From Salinivenus iranica (lineage in GTDB: Bacteria; Bacteroidota; Rhodothermia; Rhodothermales; Salinibacteraceae): DNA of 36,424 bases. Positions 1-9,490 of this stretch are shown in pieces (the stretch's first letter is position 1; each line of letters opens with the position of its first letter). The DNA lies in assembly GCA_002894665.1 (NCBI GenBank), contig NCRB01000028.1, forward strand, positions 1 to 36,424. The letters are read 5' to 3'. The position numbers were made by a program, and so were the translations under genes. The notes under the pieces were generated by a model. It did no database searches and had not been told where the DNA came from. It saw nothing but the letters and a program-made list of their open reading frames with translations.

Positions 1-1484
1 CCTTCGACGACCCCTACCGCCCCCACTTCCACTACACGCCCCCTCGGCACTGGATGAACGACCCCAACGGGCTCGTCTACCACGAGGGGACGTACCACCT
101 CTTCCATCAGTACAATCCGGAGGGGAACCAGTGGGGCCACATGAGCTGGTACCACGCCACGAGCCCCGACCTCGTGCACTGGACGCACCAGGGCGTGGCC
201 CTCGCGGAAGAGGACAACGAGATGATCTTTTCGGGGAGCGCGGTGGTGGACCGCCACAACACCGCCGGCTTCGGCGTCGAGCACGGCCCCTCACCCCTGG
301 TGGCCGTGTACACGAGCCACTACACCCGACCGGACGACTCGGTGAACCAGGCCCAGTCGCTGGCCTACAGCGTCGACGGGGGGCAGACCTGGACAAAGTA
401 CGAAAACAATCCGGTGCTCGACCATCCCGACCCGGAGTTTCGGGACCCCAACGTGTTCTGGTACGAGCCGGAGGAGAAGTGGATAATGGCGGTGGCACTC
501 CCGGAACAGCGAATCATCCAGTTCTACGCATCATCGGACCTCAAGAACTGGACGTATCGCAGCGACTTTGGCCCCGCCGGGAGCACGGTGGGCATCTGGG
601 AGTGCCCGGCGCTCGTCCACATGCCGGTGGACGGACCGCCGGACCGCACGCGCTGGGTGCTCTCGGTGGACGTGGGATCGGGCGCCGTGGCGGGCGGATC
701 CGGCAGCCAGTACTTCGTGGGCCGCTTCGACGGCACGACGTTCACGCCGGACGACACGTCTCTCGACGATGCGCCCCACTGGGCGGACTACGGCCCGGAC
801 TTCTACGCGGCCATCCCCTGGAATAACGTGCCGCCCTCGGACGGCCGGGCCCTGTGGCTGGGCTGGATGAACAACTGGACCTACGCGGAGGCCCTCCCGA
901 CCTCCCCGTGGCGGAGCGCGCAAACCGTGGCCCGCGCCCTCTCCCTGCGGCCGATCGACGGACGCCTGCGGCTGACGCAGCGCCCCGTCGCCGAACTGGA
1001 GTCCCTTCGCACGCATCCGGTCCACCTGGAGGGGCGGACGCTCGACGACGAGACTGTGCCTCTCACGGCGGACGACCGTTCCGGACGGACGCGTGAGCTC
1101 ATCGCCGACTTTGCTCTCCGCGACGCCGACACGGTGGGACTTCACGTTCGCGCCGGAGCAGACGAACGAACCGTCGTCGGGTACGACGCGACGAACAATG
1201 TCGTCTTTGTCGACCGTACGCGCTCGGGGGCCATCGACTTCGCCGACGGCTTTGCGTCCCGAACCGCCGCTCCCCTCTCGCCCATCGACGGCCGCGTGAC
1301 GCTGCGGGTGCTGGTAGACCGATCGTCCGTCGAGGTGTTCGCCAACGAGGGGGCACGGGTCCTCACACATTGTATTTTTCCTGACCCGGGCAGTGACGGA
1401 GTGGCCGCCTTCGCCTCGGGCGGCTCGGCCCGGCTCGTCTCCCTCGACACCTGGTCGCTCCGCTCGATCTGGCCAAACCAGTAG
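1..1484 (+). CDS. GH32 fructan/sucrose hydrolase (levanase/exo-inulinase type), 5' partial
   Basis: Hydrolyses terminal beta-fructosyl bonds in sucrose, levan or inulin. The frame is open to the left window edge; at least 17 codons lie before the Met at 54, so the start is outside the window. Counting that Met as residue 1, the three GH32 catalytic motifs are present: WMNDPNG (nucleophile Asp3), FRDPN (transition-state Asp131) and WECP (acid/base Glu183). The early WGHMSW stretch and FSGSAV are also typical of the exo-acting levanase/inulinase branch. The second half (from about residue 300) is the usual C-terminal beta-sandwich, ending with SSVEVFANEG. No signal peptide can be judged because the N-terminus is missing. 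A sugar kinase follows after 36 bp, suggesting an operon that releases and then phosphorylates fructose. Family is certain; exact substrate is inferred. Confidence 0.95.
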   Translation, partial: FDDPYRPHFHYTPPRHWMNDPNGLVYHEGTYHLFHQYNPEGNQWGHMSWYHATSPDLVHWTHQGVALAEEDNEMIFSGSAVVDRHNTAGFGVEHGPSPLVAVYTSHYTRPDDSVNQAQSLAYSVDGGQTWTKYENNPVLDHPDPEFRDPNVFWYEPEEKWIMAVALPEQRIIQFYASSDLKNWTYRSDFGPAGSTVGIWECPALVHMPVDGPPDRTRWVLSVDVGSGAVAGGSGSQYFVGRFDGTTFTPDDTSLDDAPHWADYGPDFYAAIPWNNVPPSDGRALWLGWMNNWTYAEALPTSPWRSAQTVARALSLRPIDGRLRLTQRPVAELESLRTHPVHLEGRTLDDETVPLTADDRSGRTRELIADFALRDADTVGLHVRAGADERTVVGYDATNNVVFVDRTRSGAIDFADGFASRTAAPLSPIDGRVTLRVLVDRSSVEVFANEGARVLTHCIFPDPGSDGVAAFASGGSARLVSLDTWSLRSIWPNQ

Positions 1485-1520
1485 TCGTCTGTCCCTCTCG
1501 CGCACCCGATTCGTGTTCCC

Positions 1521-2432
1521 ATGAGCGACGAAATTCTGTGTGTCGGTGAAATTCTCTGGGACGCGCTCCCCGAGGGGCTCTTCTTGGGCGGCGCCCCCCT
1601 CAACGTGGCGCGGCATCTGCACGTCCTCGGCGAGGAGGTGGCCGTCGTGAGCCGGGTGGGGAACGACCCGCTCGGAGCAGAGGCGCGCCGGCGCCTGCGG
1701 GCACAGGGTCTCGCCGACGCCCTCGTACAAATCGACGATTCCCTGCCCACCGGCTTCGTAAGGGTGGCCCTGGACGACGCCACCGGCGAGCCCGACTACG
1801 AAATCGTGGAGCCGGCCGCCTGGGACGCCATCGCCTTCACAGACGCCCTCCAACAGCACGCAGAGGGGGCCGCTGCGCTCGTGTTCGGCAGCCTCGCCCA
1901 ACGGGCCGCCCCCTCCCGCAACACCATCCAGCGCCTGTGCAAAACCGACGCCCTGCGGGTCTTCGACATCAACTTGCGGCCGCCCTACGTCGATCGCGCC
2001 GTCGTCGAGCACTCGCTGCGGGCAGCCGACGTGGTCAAGCTGAACGAGGCGGAACTGTCGCGGCTGCGAGACTGGTTTGGCCTCGCGGCGGCCCCCGAAG
2101 CGGCGATGGACGACCTGGGCACGACGTTCGGGTGCCGGGCCGTGTGTGTGACGACGGGCGAGGCAGGCGCGTGGCTGTGGGAGGACGGCGCGTGCTCGCA
2201 CCAGGCCGGGTACGCCGTCCAGGTGCAGGACACGGTGGGGGCGGGCGACGCCTTCCTGTCCGCCCTCCTGTCCGGGCTCCTCGACGGGCGCGGCGGCGCG
2301 CCACTGCTGAACCTCGCCAATCGGCTCGGGGCGTTCGTCGCGTCGTACTCCGGGGCCCTACCGGACTACGAGGTGAACGGGCTCGACGACATCGGCCGTC
2401 TTCCCCTTTCCGCCCCCTGCTCTCCCGACTGA
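1521..2432 (+). CDS. PfkB-family carbohydrate kinase, probable fructokinase
   Basis: ATP-dependent cytosolic sugar kinase of 303 residues, a normal length for the ribokinase/PfkB fold. The N-terminal GEILWDALPEG and GGAPLNVA segments form the substrate-binding face (PfkB signature 1 region). DTVGAGDAF at residues 237-245 is PfkB signature 2, with Asp243 as catalytic base and GAG as anion hole. FDINLRPPY and VVKLNEAEL are the usual central motifs. It starts 36 bp after the GH32 gene on the same strand, so fructose is the most likely substrate. Other PfkB sugars cannot be excluded from sequence alone. The ATG at 1521 begins directly at the first beta strand (MSDEILCVGE), and nothing upstream suggests a longer protein. 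Confidence 0.9.
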   Translation: MSDEILCVGEILWDALPEGLFLGGAPLNVARHLHVLGEEVAVVSRVGNDPLGAEARRRLRAQGLADALVQIDDSLPTGFVRVALDDATGEPDYEIVEPAAWDAIAFTDALQQHAEGAAALVFGSLAQRAAPSRNTIQRLCKTDALRVFDINLRPPYVDRAVVEHSLRAADVVKLNEAELSRLRDWFGLAAAPEAAMDDLGTTFGCRAVCVTTGEAGAWLWEDGACSHQAGYAVQVQDTVGAGDAFLSALLSGLLDGRGGAPLLNLANRLGAFVASYSGALPDYEVNGLDDIGRLPLSAPCSPD

Positions 2433-2653
2433 CGACGGCTCCCGCGTGCCTTCGTTCGAACGTTCGTCTCATCGCGAGCCGGCGCCGCAAGGGGGGCGTC
2501 CCCCTCCGGAATCGGCTCGGGATCATCCGTCCGATCGTCTAGTTTCGATCTCGTACGACCGGTGAAGAGGTTGCCCCCCGGTCGCTGCGGACACCCTTCT
2601 TCCGCACTTGTCCCATGAACCGGCGGCCCCATTTGCCGCCGCCCCCTTTGCCC

Positions 2654-4186
2654 ATGAGCTCCGCCGTCCACGACCACTGCGGCATCTTCGGCATCTTCAA
2701 TCACCCCCAGGCCGCCCGGCACACCTACTACGGCCTGCACGCCCTGCAGCATCGCGGCCAAGAATCGGCCGGCATCGTCACCTCCACCTACGACGAACAG
2801 GAGCAGGCGCCGGTGATGCCGGTCCACAAGGACTTCGGCCTCGTGCTCGACGCGTTCGACGACCCGGACATCTTCGACAAGCAGCTGCTGGGCGACGCCG
2901 GGATCGGGCACAACCGCTACTCCACGAGCGGCGCCGCCTCGAATCGGGCCAACATCCAGCCCTTCGTGGTGCACCACCGCAACGGGAACCTCGCCCTGTC
3001 GCACAACGGCAACCTGTCCAACGCCCGCGAGCTTCGCAAGAGCTTCAGCGAGCGCGGCACCCTCTTCCAGACCACCAGCGACAGCGAGCTCATCCTGCAC
3101 CTGGCGGCACAAAGCCGTCGCCAGAACCACCTCGACCAGATCATCGACGCCCTCATGCAGATCGAGGGTGCCTACTCGCTGCTCCTGCTCACCGACGAGC
3201 ACATGATTGCCGTTCGCGACCCGAACGGCTTTCGGCCCCTGGCGCTGGGCCGGATGGACTCGCCCGGCGCCCGCGAGGGCGATGCGTACTGCGTGGCGAG
3301 CGAGACCTGCGCCTTCGACATGATCGACGCCGAATACGTGCGCGACATCGAGCCCGGCGAGATTTTGGTGGTCGACCGCGAGGGATGCGCCAACGGCGGC
3401 GACTTTGAGAGCCACGAGATCCCCTCGACGTACGGCGTCAGCCAGTGCGTCTTCGAGTACGTCTACTTCTCGCGGCCCGACTCGCAGATCTTCGGCGAAA
3501 TGGTGGACAAGGTGCGCCGCCAGACGGGCGTGCAGCTGGCCCACGAGGCCCCCATCCCCGAGGAGGCGTCGGACGACGAGAAGACGCCCATCGTGGTGCC
3601 GGTGCCCGACTCCGCCAACACCTCCACGCTCGGCTTCGCGGAGGAGTGCCAGGACATGGGACATCGCTGCCGGTTCGATCTCGGCCTCATCCGCAACCAC
3701 TACGTCGGCCGCACCTTCATCGCCCCCGGCCAGGATCGCCGCGAAATGAAGGTGCGCTGCAAGTTCAACACCGTGCAGGGCCTGCTCGAAGACCGCACGG
3801 TGGTGGTGATCGACGACTCGATCGTGCGCGGCACCACCGCCCGCTACCTCGTGGACATGCTCCGCGAGTCCGGCGCCAAGAGCGTGCACTTCCGCGTCTC
3901 CTCCCCGCCGGTCATCAGCCCGTGTTTCTACGGCATGGACTTCCCCGATGCCGACGAGCTGCTGGCAAACAAATTCGACGATATCGACGCCATGCGCGAC
4001 TACCTAGGCGTCGACTCGCTGGCGTACCTGTCCGTGGAGGGCCTCATGACGGCCGTCACCCGCGCCAACGACAGCGACCTCGGCTACTGCAACGCCTGCT
4101 TTACGGGCAACTACCCGGTGCCGGTGGACAAGGACATGAGCAAGCACGACTTCGACCGGCCGGCCCCGGCCCCACGAACGCGGTGA
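2654..4186 (+). CDS. purF: Amidophosphoribosyltransferase (glutamine PRPP amidotransferase)
   Basis: First committed step of purine synthesis: PRPP plus glutamine gives phosphoribosylamine. The N-terminal nucleophile glutaminase begins at CGIFGIF. From the ATG at 2654 the Cys is residue 9, which implies removal of a short propeptide. An upstream in-frame ATG at 2615 adds a proline-rich 13-residue stretch and looks less likely. NRYSTSG and SHNGNL are glutaminase motifs. VVVIDDSIVRGTT is the PRPP-binding loop of the transferase domain. The cysteines that bind the 4Fe-4S cluster in Bacillus-type PurF are all there: CVFEYVYF, SPCFYG and CNACFTG. It belongs therefore to the iron-sulfur, self-processing class. 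It stands alone here, with no other pur genes nearby, and converges on ggt. Confidence 0.96.
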   Translation: MSSAVHDHCGIFGIFNHPQAARHTYYGLHALQHRGQESAGIVTSTYDEQEQAPVMPVHKDFGLVLDAFDDPDIFDKQLLGDAGIGHNRYSTSGAASNRANIQPFVVHHRNGNLALSHNGNLSNARELRKSFSERGTLFQTTSDSELILHLAAQSRRQNHLDQIIDALMQIEGAYSLLLLTDEHMIAVRDPNGFRPLALGRMDSPGAREGDAYCVASETCAFDMIDAEYVRDIEPGEILVVDREGCANGGDFESHEIPSTYGVSQCVFEYVYFSRPDSQIFGEMVDKVRRQTGVQLAHEAPIPEEASDDEKTPIVVPVPDSANTSTLGFAEECQDMGHRCRFDLGLIRNHYVGRTFIAPGQDRREMKVRCKFNTVQGLLEDRTVVVIDDSIVRGTTARYLVDMLRESGAKSVHFRVSSPPVISPCFYGMDFPDADELLANKFDDIDAMRDYLGVDSLAYLSVEGLMTAVTRANDSDLGYCNACFTGNYPVPVDKDMSKHDFDRPAPAPRTR

Positions 4187-4320
4187 GGCGACGGGAGGCG
4201 AATAGGGCTCCGCAACGACGTCGCCTCTGGGCTGTGCCGGGGGCGTCGGCAGGATGTATGTCAGTAGACACGCAGACGGGAGCAGTGTCCCGGCCCGGCG
4301 TCACTCAGTCGCCGCCCTGG

Positions 4321-4384
4321 TTGCGTAGGGCGGACGGTTGGGCCTCCCGTTTCGTGCGCCCTACGCAATACGCCCTACGCAATG
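4321..4384. repeat. Inverted/tandem repeat between convergent purF and ggt
   Basis: TTGCGTAGGGCG at 4321-4332 is the reverse complement of CGCCCTACGCAA, which occurs twice as a 14-bp tandem repeat (4357-4368 and 4371-4382). Either downstream copy can pair with the upstream arm to give a 12-bp perfect stem. The last copy reaches almost to the ggt stop codon. There is no T-run, so it is not a classical intrinsic terminator. It may still act as a transcript end or processing hairpin for both convergent genes. Confidence 0.6.
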
Positions 4385-4386
4385 CG

Positions 4387-6171
4387 CTAAAACCCCACCG
4401 CCGCGCCCGTCCCCCGCGGGTCCGACCCGCCGTAAAAGACGCGGGCCGAGTCGGACGGATGCTGCACGTGAAGGCCCTGCGCGCGGCCCCACCGCACGTA
4501 CGATCCGAAGACGCCCTTCGTCACCGGCCAGCCGCGCGCCTCCAGGTTGCGGATGGCGTCCTTGGACAGGGCGTATTCCTCGTAGCTCAGGGTGCGCGGC
4601 TTCCACTGATGATGGATTCGCCCGGCGGTCACCGCCTCCTCGATGTCCATCCCGTGGTCGATCACGTTCATAATCACCTGCGCCGTAGTCGTGATGATTG
4701 TCGAGCCGCCCGGCGCGCCCACCACGAGGTCGAGCCGCCCCTCCGGATCCTCCACGATGGTGGGCGACATCGACGACACCATGCGGCGGTCCGGCGCCAC
4801 CAGGTTCCGCTTCGTGCCCGAGAGGCCGAACTGATTCGGCACGCCCGGCTTCAGCACAAAGTCGTTCATCTCGTTGTTCATGAAGAAGCCCGCGCCGTCC
4901 ACCACCACCTTCGAGCCGTAGCCGCTGTTGATGGTGGTCGTCACGCTCACCGCCATGCCGCTGCTGTCGGCGACCGAGTAGTGCGTCGTCTCCATCGACT
5001 CGCTTGCCAGCGCGGGCTGCCCCGCCTCCACCGAATCGCTGGGCGTGATGCGCGTGGAATCGAACGACGCCATCCGGTCCTGCATGTAGTCCTTCTGGAT
5101 GAGCCCCTCGGTGGGCACCTCCACGTGGTCCGGATCGCCAAGCCACTTGGCGCGATCGGCAAAGACGCGGCGCATGGCCTCGCCCAGGTAGTGCACCGTG
5201 GCGCTGGAGTTGAAGCCCATCCGGTCGATGTCCTTCCTCTCCGCCGCGTTCAGGAGCTGTGCAATCGCCACGCCGCCGGAGGAGGGCGGCCCCATCGAGT
5301 GCACCTCGTAGCCGCGGTAGGTGGCCGTCACCGGCTCGCGCTCCACCGCCCGATACTCGGCCAGGTCCTCCCGGTCGATCAGCCCGTCGTGTTCCTGGAA
5401 CTGATCGGCGATGAGGTCGGCAGTGTGCCCCTCGTAGAACTCGTCGCGCCCCCGGTCGCGGATGCGGCGGAGTGTGGCGGCGAGTTCCTCCTGCACAAAC
5501 AGTTCCCCGGCGCGGTACTGTCGGTCCGCACGGCCTTTCGTGAAGTACTTCTTCGTGGCCGAAAACTCGGCGAACGTCTCGTAGCGACTGTTCAGGTCCT
5601 CCGCCAGGGAGTGCGGGAGCGGGAAGCCCTCCGCGGCCAGCCGAATGGCGGGGGCCATCACCGTTTCGCGGTCGAGCGTGCCGTGTTCGTCGAGCGCCTT
5701 GAGGAGGCCCGCCACGGTGCCGGGCACGCCGGAGGCGAGGTAGCCGCGCCGGCTCCGCTCGCGCACGGCATTGCCCTCAGCGTCGAGGTACACGTCCTGC
5801 GTGGCGCCGGCGGGTGCATCCTCGCGGTGGTCGATCGTCGTGACCGAGCCGTCGGACTGGCGAATGACCATGAAGCCGCCCCCGCCCAAGTTGCCCGCGT
5901 AGGGGTGCACCACGGCCAGCGCAAAGCCCGTCGCCACGGCCGCATCGACGGCGTTGCCGCCCTGTTCCAGCATCGCCACGCCGGCCGCGGAGGCGCGGCG
6001 CTTGGCCGAGACCACCATCCCGTTCTCAGCGTACTCGGGGGCGGGCGCGACGGACGCAGGCGCGGGGGCGGAACGGGGCGGAGACGCCCCGGTCCCGGAC
6101 GCAACCGCGAGGCCGCTGAGCGCAAGGAGGAGTGCGAGGCCGAAAGCACGAACGGACGAGACGGACGGCAT
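4387..6171 (-). CDS. ggt: Gamma-glutamyltransferase, exported
   Basis: Cleaves the gamma-glutamyl bond of glutathione and similar peptides, usually in the periplasm. The 594-residue precursor begins with a signal peptide (hydrophobic core FGLALLLALSGLAVASG, residues 10-26). The fold motifs are clear: GMVVSAKRRASAAG, GGNAVDAAVA, and IDHREDAP with the Arg116 that binds the glutamyl carboxylate. Ntn-hydrolase self-cleavage falls before the TTHYS motif: Thr395 is the predicted catalytic N-terminus of the small subunit. GAPGGSTIITTTAQV near the C-terminus is conserved in the small subunit. Length is normal. It is divergent from the serine hydrolase across about 90-180 bp, and convergent with purF. 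Nothing in the context reveals a special substrate. Confidence 0.95.
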   Translation of the reverse strand: MPSVSSVRAFGLALLLALSGLAVASGTGASPPRSAPAPASVAPAPEYAENGMVVSAKRRASAAGVAMLEQGGNAVDAAVATGFALAVVHPYAGNLGGGGFMVIRQSDGSVTTIDHREDAPAGATQDVYLDAEGNAVRERSRRGYLASGVPGTVAGLLKALDEHGTLDRETVMAPAIRLAAEGFPLPHSLAEDLNSRYETFAEFSATKKYFTKGRADRQYRAGELFVQEELAATLRRIRDRGRDEFYEGHTADLIADQFQEHDGLIDREDLAEYRAVEREPVTATYRGYEVHSMGPPSSGGVAIAQLLNAAERKDIDRMGFNSSATVHYLGEAMRRVFADRAKWLGDPDHVEVPTEGLIQKDYMQDRMASFDSTRITPSDSVEAGQPALASESMETTHYSVADSSGMAVSVTTTINSGYGSKVVVDGAGFFMNNEMNDFVLKPGVPNQFGLSGTKRNLVAPDRRMVSSMSPTIVEDPEGRLDLVVGAPGGSTIITTTAQVIMNVIDHGMDIEEAVTAGRIHHQWKPRTLSYEEYALSKDAIRNLEARGWPVTKGVFGSYVRWGRAQGLHVQHPSDSARVFYGGSDPRGTGAAVGF

Positions 6172-6347
6172 ACCAAAACCAGAGGATCAGGGAGAAGACG
6201 GAAGATGTCCAACGTAGGCGCGCCCCGCCCAAATAGCAATCTGTCTCCGCCGTAAGGACCGTGGCCGAGCCTCTTCCCCGCCCCGAACACGCCCTGTTCT
6301 CCGGGGTACCCGCCCTTCAAGCCCCACCTCCCGATCCTCTTCCCGCT

Positions 6348-7481
6348 GTGCCTCCCCGTCGCCGAACGACATTTCCCCGCACGCTCATTGTGGCCCTCGT
6401 TGGGGCGACGATCCTCGCCGCCGCCCTCCTCACGCCCCCCGCCGCCCACGGCCAGCAGACCGTCACGTGGCGCGCCCATCCGCCCGCGGCGCACGGCTTC
6501 GATTCCATCGCACTCGCCGATGCGGTGGCCCGGGCCGACACCCTGGCGCCGCCCCTCACCAGCCTGCTCGTGGCCCGTGGGGACACGACGGTCGCGGAGA
6601 TCTACTTCGACGGCATGACGCCCACGCAGGGAGCGAACCTGAAGTCCGCTAGCAAGAGCGTGCTGAGCGCCCTCACGGGCATCGCGATTGAACAGGGACA
6701 CCTCGACGGCCTCCACCAGCCCATCGGCGCGTTCTTCCCCGACCTCCTGGCCGACCAACCGCGCAAGCAGCGGATCACGATCCGCAACCTGCTCACGCAG
6801 CAGGCCGGTCTCGAATCCACCAGCTTCGGCAACTACGGCGCGTGGGTGACGAGCACGAACTGGGTGGCAAACGCCCTTCAGCGGCCCATGGAAGACCATC
6901 CCGGCGGAGAGATGATCTACAGCACCGGCAACACGCACCTCCTGGGCGTCATCCTCGCCAACGCCACCGGCCAACCGCTCCGCACCTTCGCCCAGGAGGA
7001 GCTCTTCGACCCGCTCGGCACCACGATTCGCAGTTGGCAGCAAGACCCGCAGGGCTACTACTTCGGCGGCAACAACATGGCCCTCACGCCGCGCGGCCTG
7101 CTCCGCTTCGGCCAACTCTATCTGAACCGCGGCACCTTCGATGGGCAGCGCGTGCTCCCGGCCGACTGGGTCGACCTCTCCTGGCGCACCTACGTCCGCT
7201 CCACCTACCGCGACCACCAGTACGGCTATCTCTGGTTCACGCACACCTTCGGCGGCGAGGCGGTCGCCTTTGCCTGGGGGCACGGCGGGCAGTACGTGTT
7301 CGTGGTGCCGGCGCTCGACCTGGTGGTGGCCATGACCTCCTCCCTGTCGAACCGACCGGCGGGCAGCGACGGGCACAACCGACGCCTCGTCCGCCTGCTG
7401 TCCGAGCACATCATTCCCGCGGCGCAGGGGGCGGGACGGGGCGCACTGTGGGCCCCGCCCAGGTCCTTTGTCGGGTGGTAA
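6348..7481 (+). CDS. Exported SxxK serine hydrolase (beta-lactamase class C / NylB-like fold)
   Basis: Member of the penicillin-binding-protein-like serine hydrolases. These include class C beta-lactamases, esterases, D-peptidases and 6-aminohexanoate-dimer hydrolase. The GTG at 6348 is preferred because it places RRRTTFPR directly before a hydrophobic signal core and an AHG-Q cleavage region. An earlier GTG at 6261 would add 29 proline-rich residues in front of the signal peptide. Active-site motifs: SASK (Ser nucleophile and Lys), YSTGN (Tyr general base region, as in the NylB-like group rather than the YSN of AmpC) and HGG in WGHGGQY (the KTG equivalent). Length is 377 residues. The substrate is unknown; true beta-lactamase activity is not implied. 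Confidence 0.85.
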   Translation: MPPRRRTTFPRTLIVALVGATILAAALLTPPAAHGQQTVTWRAHPPAAHGFDSIALADAVARADTLAPPLTSLLVARGDTTVAEIYFDGMTPTQGANLKSASKSVLSALTGIAIEQGHLDGLHQPIGAFFPDLLADQPRKQRITIRNLLTQQAGLESTSFGNYGAWVTSTNWVANALQRPMEDHPGGEMIYSTGNTHLLGVILANATGQPLRTFAQEELFDPLGTTIRSWQQDPQGYYFGGNNMALTPRGLLRFGQLYLNRGTFDGQRVLPADWVDLSWRTYVRSTYRDHQYGYLWFTHTFGGEAVAFAWGHGGQYVFVVPALDLVVAMTSSLSNRPAGSDGHNRRLVRLLSEHIIPAAQGAGRGALWAPPRSFVGW

Positions 7482-7671
7482 CCGGCGGGAGACCGTGCCC
7501 CTCTGGCCGGGGGTGCGCCAAAAGCGACACGCCCGCAAGGGAAAAAACCCCATCCACACGTCGGGAAGATCTCCCCACGATGCGCCGAACCGGACCGGGC
7601 CAATGCTGAGGGGGTCGTATGTTTTCGTTGGTGATTCCCCTGTGCCCCCTTCCCCCTTTTCTTACGTTCCA

Positions 7672-9303
7672 ATGACGACCCGTACTTGCTCCCGCAAGGG
7701 CGCCGGCTCGATCCGTATGCTGTGGATCGCCCCGCTTCTTGTGTTCGCCGCCCTGCTGTGGGCGCCCCTCGCCGTCGCCCAGGACCCGGTGGCCCCAACC
7801 ATTCCACAGTCGGAGATTGAAATCCGGCGCGGCGCCGACATCGTGCAGCCCCCCACCGTCTTCTACAAGCGCGTCAACGCCGGCCAGTCCTTCGACGACG
7901 TGGCCGACGAGTCCCTCGGCGTGCTCCGCATCCCGCGTCCCTCGGACCTCGACGCCATCCAGTACACCGACCGCAGCCGCGGCTTTGCGGTGAACCTGCA
8001 GCACGCCATGATTGTGGCCGACGGCCAGATCGTGGACGTGCAGGTGAGCGACCGGGCGGCCCGCGGAGCGGCCGCTGCCTCCGCCGTGGCCCACGAACTG
8101 CTCATCATTCGCCCGCCCGCCGACGACGCCTTCGACGTGACGGTGCCGGACGGCCTGGAGTGTGCCCGGCTGGAGCCCGGCTCCGACGAGGACCGCGGAT
8201 CGCGCGGCCGCCTCTTTGACGACCGCCCCTGCAAGCAGGTCCGCGGCGTAGAGACGGTTGTGGACGTCGCGTCCTGGTACGACGTGTCTCTCACGAACAG
8301 CCTCTCGGGCATCCGCACGGCGGCCGGCTCGTCCCACAACGCCCGCGAGCTGCGCGGATGGCTGCGCAGCCTGGCCCCCGGCGGCGAGCAGGTTCGCTTC
8401 GTGCTCGTGGCGACGGGGCCGACCGTCGAGCGCCCTACCATAGTTACCACGCGCCGCGACACCACCATCCTCGGCCCCACGCTCGCAACCATTGACGGTG
8501 AGTTCCGGATCAATCGGGTTTCCACCTCCGGGTTCGAGTGGATTACGACGGCGGCCGCCCTCGGCGGGCCCAACCGCAGCGACCTGCCCGGCCTCGCGGC
8601 CCCTCGGTACCAGGCCACTCGCCTCAAGGGCGACCTCACCACCACGGTGCGGTGGAACGCGACCCCCGAGCAGCGCTACGAGCTAAGTCTGTTTGGCAGC
8701 ACGCAGCCCACGTTCTCCTCACAGGACGTGGGCGACCACCACGACGTGCCCTACGGCGCAAGCGTGGCCGCCCGCTTCGGCACCCCCCAAAAGGTCGGCG
8801 TGGAGCTCCGGCTCGAAGGGAGCTACGAGGACGACCCGTTCCAGCGGAACACCCTGGCGAGCGGCGACCAGCGCGTTCGTTTCCTGCTCGGCCTGGACCG
8901 CGGATCCCTCATCACGGGCCGCACCCACTGGCGCCTGAGCGCCGGCCCCACGTACTTCGTGGACCGAAACGGCATCTGGGAAACCCGCAGCACGGCCCGC
9001 CAACTCGGGTACACCGTCGACGGCGTCTTTAGCCGCGTGGTCCGCACCCGCATCCCGACCCTCCTTACCGTGGGCGGGGGCGTCAACCAGTCGTGGGGCT
9101 ACGTGCAGGACAGCGGCAACACCAACCTGTCGCTGGCCGGCCGCCTGAGCGCCAAGCCGCGCCTGAACATCGGCGGCACGATGGTGGCCCTCGGCCCAGT
9201 CGTGTACCTGAGCCACACCGACAGCGACTACGCGGAGGGTGCCGACTTTACGGAGAACAACGCGCAGTTTGGGGTCGAGCTGATGACCTGGGTTACGTTC
9301 TAA
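7672..9303 (+). CDS. Exported protein of unknown function, probable outer-membrane beta-barrel
   Basis: I do not recognise the family. The ATG at 7672 gives a clean signal peptide (IRMLWIAPLLVFAALLWAPL, then AVAQ cleavage region) and a 543-residue protein; the frame is open further upstream, but without a signal at the front. Residues of roughly 30-230 look like a soluble periplasmic domain with two cysteines (ECARLE and RPCKQV) that could form a disulfide. From about residue 310 the sequence alternates polar and hydrophobic residues in strand-length blocks with Gly/Asn/Asp turns. It ends in WVTF, the terminal aromatic residue typical of outer-membrane barrels recognised by BAM. A hairpin terminator follows about 50 bp after the stop. 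The barrel is inferred from pattern, not from homology. Confidence 0.7.
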   Translation: MTTRTCSRKGAGSIRMLWIAPLLVFAALLWAPLAVAQDPVAPTIPQSEIEIRRGADIVQPPTVFYKRVNAGQSFDDVADESLGVLRIPRPSDLDAIQYTDRSRGFAVNLQHAMIVADGQIVDVQVSDRAARGAAAASAVAHELLIIRPPADDAFDVTVPDGLECARLEPGSDEDRGSRGRLFDDRPCKQVRGVETVVDVASWYDVSLTNSLSGIRTAAGSSHNARELRGWLRSLAPGGEQVRFVLVATGPTVERPTIVTTRRDTTILGPTLATIDGEFRINRVSTSGFEWITTAAALGGPNRSDLPGLAAPRYQATRLKGDLTTTVRWNATPEQRYELSLFGSTQPTFSSQDVGDHHDVPYGASVAARFGTPQKVGVELRLEGSYEDDPFQRNTLASGDQRVRFLLGLDRGSLITGRTHWRLSAGPTYFVDRNGIWETRSTARQLGYTVDGVFSRVVRTRIPTLLTVGGGVNQSWGYVQDSGNTNLSLAGRLSAKPRLNIGGTMVALGPVVYLSHTDSDYAEGADFTENNAQFGVELMTWVTF

Positions 9304-9354
9304 CGCGCCCCTGCTCCGCTCGGCGCCTCCTCCACCATTGCCTCCATCCAGCGA

Positions 9355-9387
9355 GCCGTCTTCTCACGAGGACGGCCCGTTTTTTTT
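9355..9387 (+). terminator. Rho-independent terminator
   Basis: GCCGTC (9355-9360) and GACGGC (9371-9376) form a 6-bp GC-rich stem over a 10-nt loop, followed three bases later by eight consecutive T (9380-9387). It lies 52 bp after the stop of the barrel-protein gene on the same strand. Confidence 0.85.
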
Positions 9388-9490
9388 GATTTGCCTTCCC
9401 GTGTGTATCGGACGCCCCCAACCAGCATGCCCTGCCTCCCGCCGGTCGCTCGACAGGACCGGCATCGGACGGGGAGCGGCTCGCCCCTTT

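Noticed and set aside
531-2201. 556-codon minus-strand open frame opposite the GH32 and PfkB genes
   Set aside because: No domain is recognisable and the plus-strand frames carry full catalytic motifs. Long antisense frames are expected in DNA with such GC-rich third positions.
3445-6255. 936-codon plus-strand open frame across the end of purF and opposite ggt
   Set aside because: It overlaps two well-supported genes, is rich in Arg/His/Pro and shows no motif. It is a GC shadow.
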